A DNA stretch of 5,721 nucleotides. Source: CAZVCJ01 sp964625745 (GTDB lineage Bacteria > Chloroflexota > Anaerolineae > VGOG01). A program made the position numbers and the translations under genes. Each line of letters opens with the position of its first letter. Position 1 is the first letter of the stretch. Below are positions 1-5,458 of this stretch, piece after piece. The notes below the pieces were generated by a model. The model was not told the DNA's origin. It saw nothing but the letters and a program-made list of their open reading frames with translations, and made no database searches. The stretch is from NCBI GenBank assembly GCA_964625745.1, contig CAZVCJ010000235.1:1-5721 (forward strand), written 5' to 3'.

Positions 1-1067
1 ACGCCTCAGGCAAGGTGGTCATGCCCGGCTTCGTTGATCCCCATACCCACCTGATCTTCGCCGGCGAACGGGCCGCTGATTTCGAACAGCGCATCAAAGG
101 CGCTACCTACATGGAGATCATGGCCGCCGGCGGGGGGATCGTGTCCACCGTGCGGGCTACGCGGGCGGCCAGTGTGGAGCAATTGGTGAAGGAGAGCCGG
201 GCGCGGTTGGATCGGATGCTGGCCCACGGCACCACTACCGCTGAGGCCAAGACCGGCTATGGTCTGGACACCGAGAACGAACTAAAGATGCTGGAGGCCA
301 TCCGCCGCCTGGACACGGAGCACCCCGTAGACCTGGTCCCCACTTTCCTGGGCGCCCACGCCGTGCCCTCCGAATACCAGGGTCGCGCTGATGAATACGT
401 CGCCTTGGTCGTCGAGGAGACGCTGCCAAAAGTAGCCTCATCACTCATCGCTCATTCCTCGTTACCCTTTTGCGACGTTTTCTGCGACGAGGGGGCTTTC
501 GACCTGGAGCAGTCGCGGCGAGTGCTGGAGGCAGCGCAGGCCCTGAGCCTGGGGTTGAAGATTCACGCCGATGAGTTCAAGCCGCTGGGGGGCACGAGGC
601 TGGCGGTAGAGCTGGGGGCAGTCTCAGCCGATCACCTGGTCTGCACCCCGGAAGACGAAATCGAGCTGCTGGCGAGATCGAATACCATCGCCGTGGCCTT
701 GCCGGGCACGCCCTTTGGCCTGGGGCACCACGAGTACACCCCCGCCCGACGGATCATTGACTCCGGGGGCGCTTTGGCCCTGGCCACCGACCTCAACCCC
801 GGCACCTGCTGGTGCGAGTCCATGCAATTCATCATCGCCCTGGCCTGTCGCTTCATGAAGATGACTCCCGCTGAGGCCATCGCGGCCGCCACCATCAACG
901 CCGCCTACGCCGTCGGGTTGGGCCAGCGGGTGGGGAGTTTGGAGGTCGGCAAGACAGCCGACCTCCTCATCCTGAACATTCCCGATTATCGCCATCTGCC
1001 CTATCGCTTCGGCGTCAACCTGGTGGAGGAGGTGATCAAGAGCGGGCGCGTTGTGGCCCTGACTTGA
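1..1067 (+). CDS. hutI: Imidazolonepropionase, 5' end cut off by the window
   Basis: This cytosolic amidohydrolase opens 4-imidazolone-5-propanoate to N-formimino-L-glutamate, the third step of histidine degradation. The reading frame is open from base 3 (codons A-S-G-K-V-V-M-P-G-F), so the true start lies upstream and roughly 60-70 residues are missing compared with the usual 400-420. Numbering from the GTG at 15, visible hallmarks are the metal-binding HTH (H10, H12), KTGYGLDTENELKML (80-93), FLGAHAVP (111-118), HADEF (184-188, metal His and catalytic Glu), the His of SADHL (207), and ATDLNPGTC (257-265, metal Asp and substrate-binding Asn). All expected catalytic residues in the visible part are present. 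The C-terminus (GKTADLLIL) is typical and the stop is TGA at 1065-1067. A low-complexity stretch at residues 141-151 is probably an extra loop. No other hut gene is visible, so pathway context is missing here. The family call is secure. Confidence 0.95.
   Translation, partial: ASGKVVMPGFVDPHTHLIFAGERAADFEQRIKGATYMEIMAAGGGIVSTVRATRAASVEQLVKESRARLDRMLAHGTTTAEAKTGYGLDTENELKMLEAIRRLDTEHPVDLVPTFLGAHAVPSEYQGRADEYVALVVEETLPKVASSLIAHSSLPFCDVFCDEGAFDLEQSRRVLEAAQALSLGLKIHADEFKPLGGTRLAVELGAVSADHLVCTPEDEIELLARSNTIAVALPGTPFGLGHHEYTPARRIIDSGGALALATDLNPGTCWCESMQFIIALACRFMKMTPAEAIAAATINAAYAVGLGQRVGSLEVGKTADLLILNIPDYRHLPYRFGVNLVEEVIKSGRVVALT
437..464 (+). repeat. Four imperfect heptamers inside hutI
   Basis: Four consecutive 7-mers read CTCATCA, CTCATCG, CTCATTC and CTCGTTA. 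They are AT-richer than the gene around them and encode the Ser/Leu-rich piece near residues 141-151 (A-S-S-L-I-A-H-S-S-L-P). Three heptamers equal 21 nt, so such an insertion keeps the frame. From memory of the family, the segment between the LPxV and FCDVFC motifs is about 7 residues and is about 11 here. The repeat pattern is seen directly. That it is an insertion is inferred. Confidence 0.55.
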
Positions 1068-1092
1068 CGAAATCGCCAAAGTCAATTACAAT
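1064..1092 (+). promoter_or_regulatory. Predicted sigma70 promoter for ffh
   Basis: TTGACG (1064-1069) and TACAAT (1087-1092) each match the -35 and -10 consensus at five of six positions and are separated by the optimal 17 nt. The -35 box overlaps the hutI stop codon. Transcription would begin near 1099, giving ffh an untranslated leader of about 130 nt that contains the inverted repeat at 1104-1201. This is a prediction from consensus only. Confidence 0.6.
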
Positions 1093-1103
1093 GACACCAC
1101 TGG

Positions 1104-1201
1104 AGAAACCAGGTTTTTCTCTGCCTGAGCAAGTAGATCATTGCTTTTGGGATCTCCTGGGGCACTAAAAGTTTCTTACAACACCAAAAAACCTGGTTTC
1201 T
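1104..1201. repeat. 15-bp inverted repeat bounding a 98-bp element in the ffh leader
   Basis: AGAAACCAGGTTTTT (1104-1118) is the exact reverse complement of 1187-1201, with 68 nt between the copies. Each copy is also nearly palindromic (AAACC-A-GGTTT core). In RNA the two ends could form a 15-bp stem. No protein-coding frame is evident inside, and I see no convincing target-site duplication. It may be a small non-autonomous mobile element, a dispersed palindromic repeat or a leader structure. The element lies between the predicted promoter and the ffh ribosome-binding site. Confidence 0.6.
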
Positions 1202-1227
1202 GATTGGCTTGAGGAGATGAACGCTGA

Positions 1228-2556
1228 GTGTTTGAGAACCTGACAGATAAGCTGCAAGATGTTTTCGGCAAGCTGGCCAGGCGGGGCAAGCTATCCGAGG
1301 GCGACGTCGACGCCGCCATGCGCGAGGTGCGGCTGGCTCTCCTGGAGGCCGACGTCAACTACAAAGTGGTCAAGGACTTCGTGGCCAGGGTGCGCGAGCG
1401 GGCCGTCGGCGCTGAGGTGATGAGGACTCTCACGCCAGGCCAGCAGGTGGTCAAGATCGTCAACGAGGAGCTGATCAAGACCCTGGGCGAGCCCAGCAAG
1501 CTCGACTTATCGGGCTCGCCGCCGCACGTCATCATGCTGGTGGGCCTGCAGGGATCGGGCAAGACGACTACGGCGGCCAAGCTGGCCCTGAGGCTACGCA
1601 AGTCCGGCCATCGCCCCCTGCTGGTGGCTGCCGACCCCCGCCGGCCAGCGGCAGTGACTCAGTTGGAAGTGCTGGGCAAGCAATTGGACATCCCTGTTTA
1701 CGAGGAGGGTCTCAATGTGCCTCCACCTAAGGTCTGCCGCAACGCCGTCCGGCGGGCCGAGGAGTCCGCCCATAGCACAGTCATCCTGGACACCGGCGGT
1801 CGGTTGCACATTGACGAGGAGTTGATGCAGGAACTGGCGGAGATCAAGAAGATGGTCTCGCCCCAGGAGGTGCTGCTGGTGGCCGACGCCATGACGGGCC
1901 AGGACGCAGTGAGGGCGGCGGGTGACTTCAACCAGCGGGTGGGTTTGACGGGCCTGATCCTGACCAAGGCCGATGGCGACGCTCGCGGCGGGGCGGCTAT
2001 TTCCATCCGCTCCGTGACTGGCGTGCCCATCAAATTCATGGGCGTGGGCGAGAAGACCGATGCCCTGGAGCCCTTTTATCCCGATCGTTTGGCCTCGCGC
2101 ATCCTGGGCATGGGCGATGTCCTCAGCCTGATCGAGAAGGCGGAGGCGGCCCTGGATGAGAAGCAAGCCCTGGCCGTGGGTAGGAAGCTGGCCAAGGGTG
2201 AATTCGATCTGGAGGATTTTCGGCAGCAACTGCGCGAGGTCAAGAAGATGGGGCCGCTGAGTCAGATATTGGACATGATCCCTGGTTTTTCTCAGATGAG
2301 TCAGCAAGCGTCGCCAGAGGTCACCGACCAGCAGATGAAGCGGACCGAGGCCATCGTCAACTCCATGACCCTGGAGGAGCGGCACAATCCCAAGATCATC
2401 AACGCCAGCCGCAAGCGCCGCATCGCCCGAGGTTCGGGCGCCACTGTCCCGGAGATCAACCAGCTCCTGGGCCAATTCCGCCAGATGCAGCGCATGATGA
2501 AGCAGCTCACCAGCGGGCGCGGCCCGCTTTCGATGTTCAGGCAGTTGGGTGGTTAA
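1228..2556 (+). CDS. ffh: Signal recognition particle protein Ffh (SRP54 GTPase)
   Basis: Ffh binds 4.5S/SRP RNA and hydrophobic signal sequences on nascent chains, then docks ribosomes with FtsY at the membrane in a GTP-dependent cycle. The 442-residue length is normal (about 450). Domains: N helical bundle about 1-90 (MFENLTDKLQ, ALLEADVNY), Ras-like G domain about 98-295, and Met-rich M domain about 300-442. Motifs: P-loop GLQGSGKTT (106-114), G2 region AADPRRPAA (134-142), G3 DTGGR (188-192), TKADGDARGG (246-255), GVGEK (272-276), and SRP-RNA-binding SRKRRIARGSG (394-404). Two positions depart from the commonest forms, DTAGR and DxYRPAA. The GTG start is set by the conserved N-terminus and by GAGGAG at 1211-1216, 11 nt upstream. 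An ATG at 1217 is in another frame. The gene probably leads the operon with cysS, which begins 42 nt after its TAA. No 4.5S RNA gene was recognised nearby. Confidence 0.98.
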   Translation: MFENLTDKLQDVFGKLARRGKLSEGDVDAAMREVRLALLEADVNYKVVKDFVARVRERAVGAEVMRTLTPGQQVVKIVNEELIKTLGEPSKLDLSGSPPHVIMLVGLQGSGKTTTAAKLALRLRKSGHRPLLVAADPRRPAAVTQLEVLGKQLDIPVYEEGLNVPPPKVCRNAVRRAEESAHSTVILDTGGRLHIDEELMQELAEIKKMVSPQEVLLVADAMTGQDAVRAAGDFNQRVGLTGLILTKADGDARGGAAISIRSVTGVPIKFMGVGEKTDALEPFYPDRLASRILGMGDVLSLIEKAEAALDEKQALAVGRKLAKGEFDLEDFRQQLREVKKMGPLSQILDMIPGFSQMSQQASPEVTDQQMKRTEAIVNSMTLEERHNPKIINASRKRRIARGSGATVPEINQLLGQFRQMQRMMKQLTSGRGPLSMFRQLGG

Positions 2557-2586
2557 GAGAGGTCATTTCGAGTGCCTATACCACTC

Positions 2587-2593
2587 AAGGAGG
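2587..2593 (+). promoter_or_regulatory. Strong Shine-Dalgarno that fixes the cysS start
   Basis: AAGGAGG lies 5 nt before the ATG at 2599. An in-frame GTG at 2572 would add nine residues (M-P-I-P-L-K-E-G-D), but it has no comparable ribosome-binding site and would place this Shine-Dalgarno inside the coding region. A small inverted repeat, GAGTG (2570-2574) with CACTC (2582-2586) and a 7-nt loop, sits directly upstream and may keep the site exposed. That last point is speculative. Confidence 0.8.
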
Positions 2594-2598
2594 GTGAT

Positions 2599-4059
2599 AT
2601 GGCTTTGAAAGTATATAATTCCCTGACTCGTCAAAAAGAGGAGTTCGTGCCTCTGCATGAAGGCAGGGTTGGTATGTATGTCTGCGGGCCGACGGTCTAC
2701 GAAGACGCCCACCTCGGACATGGCAAGACGTACGTCAACTTTGACACCATCGTGCGCTACCTGCGCTATCTCGGCTATAAAGTGCGCTACGTCCAGAACA
2801 TAACCGACGTGGGACATCTACTCGACTCGGGCGAGGATCGCATTTTGAAGGGGGTAGCCCGGGAGCGAGTGGAGCCTATGGAACTGGTGGAAACATACAC
2901 GCGGCGGTATTTTGAGGACATGGACACCCTCAACGTGTTGCGCCCCGACATCTCGCCTCGAGCCAGCGGACACATTCCAGAGCAGATCGAGTTGATAAAA
3001 GTCCTCATTGAGAAGGGCCATGCTTATGAGGCCAACGGTTCGGTTTACTTCGACGTGGCCAAATGGCCTGAGTACGGCAAGCTCTCCGGCCGGCGGGTCG
3101 AGGAGTTAACGGAGGGAGCGCGAGTGGAGGCTAATCCCGACAAGCGTCACCCGGCCGACTTCGCCCTCTGGAGGAGAGCAGAGCCGGAGCACATCATGCG
3201 CTGGCCCAGTCCCTGGGGCTGGGGTTTCCCCGGCTGGCACGCGGAGTGCTCGGCCATGTCCACCAAGTACCTGGGCCAGCCTTTCGACATCCACGGCGGC
3301 GGCATGGAGAATAAGTTCCCCCACCACGATTGCGAGATAGCTCAATCGGAGGCGGCTACTGGCGTGCCCTTCTGCCGCTATTGGCTGCACAACGGGATGC
3401 TAATGATTAAGGGTGAGGAGATGCACAAGTCGCTCGGCAACTTCGTCACTCTAAGGGAGGCCTTTGAGAACTATTCGCCTTTGGCCATCCGCTTCTTCTT
3501 TTTGAGTGGTCACTATCGCAGCCCGCTGGACCTAAGTGACACAACTCTGCAAGCCGCGAGCAAGGGGCTGGAGCGACTCTACGGGACGGTGCAAGCGGTG
3601 CGAGATCGGCTGCTGTCAACGGATTCGGGAACGGATTTAACGGACAGCGCGTTCATGGCTAAGCTGGCAGGGCACAAGAGGCGTTTCCTCGAAGGGATGG
3701 ATGACGACTTTAACACGGCGGCAGCCATTGGCGCCCTGTTCGATCTCAACAAAGAAGTGAACACCCTGCTGGACTCCGAAGAGGAAATCAGCCAGGAGAC
3801 CCTCGTGGTCATCAATGACCTCTACCGCGAGTTGGGCGGCGATGTCCTGGGCGTCGTCCCTGATGAGGGCTACCGCTTTGCCAAAGCCACGGCGGGTTTG
3901 GAAGAGCCCCTCATCGAGCTTCTGATCGAGACTCGGCAGAGGTTGCGAGAAGCCCAAAAATGGGACTGGGCAGACGAGATCCGGGCCAGAATGACCGAGC
4001 TGGGGATAGCCTTGGAAGACCGGCCCGAGGGGGCCAGGTGGCGGATCAGCAGGCGATGA
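2599..4059 (+). CDS. cysS: Cysteinyl-tRNA synthetase
   Basis: This cytosolic class I synthetase activates cysteine with ATP and charges tRNA-Cys. The product is 486 residues from the ATG at 2599, close to the usual 460-490. Motifs in order: CGPTVYEDAHLGHGKTY (29-45), with zinc ligand C29 and the HIGH signature as HLGH (38-41); WHAECSAMS with zinc ligand C217; HGGGMENKFPHHDCEIAQSE, with H242 and E246 in the positions of the remaining zinc ligands; the KMSKS loop as EMHKS (274-278) followed by LGNF; and the DALR-type helical domain, ending in the typical LGIALEDRPEGARWR. The KMSKS loop keeps its second Lys (K277) but has Glu for the first Lys and His for the Ser. The gene sits 42 nt after ffh, with the small ORF starting 37 nt downstream. 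Nothing suggests a frameshift or loss of function. Confidence 0.98.
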   Translation: MALKVYNSLTRQKEEFVPLHEGRVGMYVCGPTVYEDAHLGHGKTYVNFDTIVRYLRYLGYKVRYVQNITDVGHLLDSGEDRILKGVARERVEPMELVETYTRRYFEDMDTLNVLRPDISPRASGHIPEQIELIKVLIEKGHAYEANGSVYFDVAKWPEYGKLSGRRVEELTEGARVEANPDKRHPADFALWRRAEPEHIMRWPSPWGWGFPGWHAECSAMSTKYLGQPFDIHGGGMENKFPHHDCEIAQSEAATGVPFCRYWLHNGMLMIKGEEMHKSLGNFVTLREAFENYSPLAIRFFFLSGHYRSPLDLSDTTLQAASKGLERLYGTVQAVRDRLLSTDSGTDLTDSAFMAKLAGHKRRFLEGMDDDFNTAAAIGALFDLNKEVNTLLDSEEEISQETLVVINDLYRELGGDVLGVVPDEGYRFAKATAGLEEPLIELLIETRQRLREAQKWDWADEIRARMTELGIALEDRPEGARWRISRR

Positions 4060-4096
4060 GCGAAAGCCCAAGAGGCAAGGAGGAGGAGACAATAAC

Positions 4097-4288
4097 ATGC
4101 CAGCTACAGTGAAGCTAACACTTAACCAACTAGCAGAGGTGATAGGAAACCTCAACTCAGATGAAGCTCAAACACTGTTGGAGATCATTGATAGGCAAAA
4201 CCTAAAGGCTCGCTGGGAGATAGCTAAACAGGAGTTCGCTCAGGGGAAATTGATCTCAAAAGAAGAGCTTTTCCAGGACCTGGACTGA
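4097..4288 (+). CDS. 63-residue protein, antitoxin-like, function unproven
   Basis: A small, soluble protein with no signal peptide or membrane segment. It has a strong purine-rich ribosome-binding site (AAGGAGG at 4077-4083, continuing GAGGAG to 4088) and an ATG at 4097. The TGA overlaps the rlmB ATG by one base (TGATG), suggesting translational coupling. The N-terminal half (KLTLNQLAEVIGNLNSDEA) is amphipathic. The tail reads KQEFAQGKLISKEELFQDLD, a layout I recall from short antitoxins encoded ahead of RelE/ParE-type toxins, where an LSLEEL-like tail is common. No toxin gene follows, so it would be an orphan. By hand count it is about 45% G+C (87 of 192), visibly lower than its neighbours, and codons such as CTA, AAA, ATA and TTG are more frequent. 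That fits recent arrival, but a short skewed gene could also be native. The ORF is likely real; the function is a guess from sequence style. Confidence 0.75.
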   Translation: MPATVKLTLNQLAEVIGNLNSDEAQTLLEIIDRQNLKARWEIAKQEFAQGKLISKEELFQDLD

Positions 4289-5031
4289 TGAACGAAGTAC
4301 TATACGGCCGCAACGCTGTGCGGGAGGCCCTGAGGTCGGGGCGGCGGAAGATCTACAAGCTTATCCTGGCTCAAGGGATGAAGGAACCAGGCGTCGTTGC
4401 CGACATTGCGACGTTAGCCAGCAAAAGCGGGGTGCCGATTCAGCGAGTGGAACGGCGACAATTAGACAGGATCGGCGACTTCAAACATCAGGGCGTCGCC
4501 GCCGAGGTGTCTCAGTATCCCTATGTCGAATTAGAGGCGATCTTGGCCGAGGCCGATCAACGCCAGGAAACGCCTTGGCTGCTGATGCTGGATTGTCTCC
4601 AGGACCCGCAGAACTTCGGCGCGCTGCTGCGCACGGCCGAGATAATAGGCGTTCATGGCGTCGTTATCCCCAAACGGCGCGCGGTGGGAATAACCCCAGC
4701 CGTGGTCAATTCCTCGGCCGGAGCCACGGAGCATCTCCTGGTAGCCCAGGTGACCAACCTGGTGCGGACTATGGAGACGCTCAAAGCCAGGGGACTTTGG
4801 ATCGTGGGCCTGGAGGATGTGCCCCAGGCCCAACCTCATTACCAAAGCGACCTGACAATGCCTCTGGCTCTGGTGGTGGGGAGCGAGGGCAGAGGCATAG
4901 GTCGGCTGGTCAGGGAGACCTGTGACATACTGATCAGGTTACCTATGCGAGGGAGCATCAGTTCGCTGAACGTGGCCGTGGCCGGCTCCATCGCCCTCTA
5001 CGAGGTCTGGCGGCAACGAGGAGAGGGGTGA
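4288..5031 (+). CDS. rlmB: 23S rRNA (guanosine-2'-O-)-methyltransferase RlmB, TrmH family
   Basis: This SPOUT-class enzyme transfers a methyl group from S-adenosylmethionine to the 2'-O of a 23S rRNA guanosine (G2251 in E. coli numbering) in the peptidyl-transferase centre. The 247-residue product has the small N-terminal RNA-binding domain (LYGRNAVREAL at 5-15, DFKHQGVAAEV at 64-74) and the trefoil-knot domain with its three family motifs: NFGALLRTAE (109-118, with N109, R115 and E118), LVVGSEGRGI (195-204), and GSISSLNVAVAGSIALYE (222-239, with N228). GVVIPKRRAVGITPAVVNSSAGATEHL is typical of the RlmB branch, although a related TrmH-group ribose methylase cannot be excluded. The start overlaps the upstream stop codon, and only a weak AGGA (4275-4278) lies in front, so translation probably depends on coupling to the small ORF. 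The gene is probably the last of the ffh operon, although no terminator was recognised after it. Confidence 0.92.
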   Translation: MNEVLYGRNAVREALRSGRRKIYKLILAQGMKEPGVVADIATLASKSGVPIQRVERRQLDRIGDFKHQGVAAEVSQYPYVELEAILAEADQRQETPWLLMLDCLQDPQNFGALLRTAEIIGVHGVVIPKRRAVGITPAVVNSSAGATEHLLVAQVTNLVRTMETLKARGLWIVGLEDVPQAQPHYQSDLTMPLALVVGSEGRGIGRLVRETCDILIRLPMRGSISSLNVAVAGSIALYEVWRQRGEG

Positions 5032-5035
5032 TGAT

Positions 5036-5063
5036 TTGACATTTTGAAGAATTTTATTATACT
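5036..5063 (+). promoter_or_regulatory. Strong predicted promoter of the tRNA-tuf operon
   Basis: A perfect -35 box, TTGACA (5036-5041), and TATACT (5058-5063) are separated by 16 nt in an AT-rich stretch that stands out from the GC-rich genes. It starts four bases after the rlmB stop. Transcription would begin near 5070, leaving a leader of about 46 nt before the first tRNA. The strength fits stable-RNA and EF-Tu expression. Confidence 0.75.
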
Positions 5064-5115
5064 ATCATTGCTTGAGTCGGCTTAAGGAGCTCGGCCGCAG
5101 CAGTACTCTTGCCAG

Positions 5116-5187
5116 GCCGACGTAGCTCAATGGTAGAGCAACTCTCTTGTAAAGAGTAGGTTGTCGGTTCGACTCCGACCGTCGGCT
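5116..5187 (+). tRNA. trnT: tRNA-Thr, anticodon TGT
   Basis: A complete cloverleaf of 72 nt that decodes ACA and probably other ACN codons through U34. Acceptor stem: GCCGACG (5116-5122) with CGTCGGC (5180-5186), fully paired. D stem: GCTC with GAGC. Anticodon stem: ACTCT with AGAGT around the loop CTTGTAA, anticodon at 5148-5150. T stem: GTCGG with CCGAC, and a normal TTCGACT loop. The discriminator is T5187. The 3' CCA is not encoded (CTG follows), so it must be added enzymatically, unlike the two tRNAs downstream. It is the first gene of the tRNA-tuf unit, in the position of E. coli thrU. Confidence 0.96.
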
Positions 5188-5191
5188 CTGA

Positions 5192-5364
5192 TAGTCAGAT
5201 GGTCAGGTAGTCTGGTGGTCAGGAGTTTTTGCTAAACACCAGACCAGGCGATTTCTTTGATGGGCGAAGCTCTTCTGATCGAGCTTGGTGAGTTGCCTCG
5301 GCCAGAGGCCCTGGGCGAACGATAGTAGACCACCAGACCATGCGACCAGCAAACGAAGAGACCA
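5192..5364. repeat. Octamer-periodic repeat with inverted arms in the first tRNA spacer
   Basis: The left arm is four tandem octamers (TAGTCAGA, TGGTCAGG, TAGTCTGG, TGGTCAGG) at 5192-5223. The right arm carries GACCA, the reverse complement of TGGTC, at 5328, 5336, 5344 and 5360, again in an 8-nt register (GTAGACCA, CCAGACCA, TGCGACCA, one degenerate unit, AGAGACCA). An extra CCAGACCA sits at 5239-5246. The arms can pair over 11 perfect bases (5210-5220 with 5328-5338). Inside are two further hairpins: AAGCTC/GAGCTT (5267-5272 / 5281-5286) and GCCTC/GAGGC (5295-5299 / 5305-5309). The repeat fills almost the whole 182-nt spacer between the Thr and Tyr tRNAs. No coding region is supported here. 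A dispersed repeat or a processed transcript spacer are both possible. Confidence 0.65.
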
Positions 5365-5369
5365 ACTAC

Positions 5370-5454
5370 GGGCAGGTACCCAAGTGGCCAAAGGGAGCGG
5401 TCTGTAAAATCGCTGGCTCAGCCTTCGTAGGTTCGAATCCTTCCCTGCCCACCA
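5370..5454 (+). tRNA. trnY: tRNA-Tyr, anticodon GTA, CCA encoded
   Basis: A class II tRNA that decodes TAC/TAT. Acceptor stem: GGGCAGG (5370-5376) with CCTGCCC (5444-5450), discriminator A5451, then an encoded CCA (5452-5454). D stem: CCC with GGG. Anticodon stem: GCGGT with ATCGC, including one G-T wobble pair, around the loop CTGTAAA, anticodon at 5404-5406. The long variable arm characteristic of bacterial tRNA-Tyr has the stem GGC-TCA-GCC (5415-5423). The T arm is GTAGG/CCTTC around TTCGAAT, with one T-T mismatch (5428 opposite 5442) where most tRNA-Tyr genes have a pair. Otherwise intact and presumably functional. Confidence 0.97.
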
Positions 5455-5458
5455 TCCG

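Noticed and set aside
624..1085. Minus-strand open frame of 153 codons opposite hutI
   Set aside because: No recognisable domain, and its low-complexity Gly/His/Gln content mirrors the hutI codons.
1104..1122. Intrinsic terminator after hutI
   Set aside because: The AAACC-A-GGTTT palindrome would need a one-base loop and has few G-C pairs, so the T run alone is not convincing.
1141..1171. Second ffh promoter (TTGCTT with TAAAAG)
   Set aside because: The boxes match poorly and the spacing is 19 nt; the pair at 1064-1092 is far better.
1594..2475. Long minus-strand open frame (293 codons) opposite ffh
   Set aside because: Its composition (rich in His, Leu, Gln, Arg) is that of a shadow frame in GC-rich DNA; ffh on the other strand is certain and spans it completely.
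2572..2598. Upstream GTG start for cysS, giving 9 extra residues
   Set aside because: The strong AAGGAGG is placed for the ATG at 2599, and the product starting MALKVYNS matches the family N-terminus.
4575..4925. Plus-strand 116-codon frame inside rlmB
   Set aside because: It is out of frame within an unmistakable RlmB domain and has no ribosome-binding site or family resemblance.
5070..5115. T-box riboswitch or attenuator in the tRNA leader
   Set aside because: The 46-nt leader is too short and has no T-box core or terminator-antiterminator pair.
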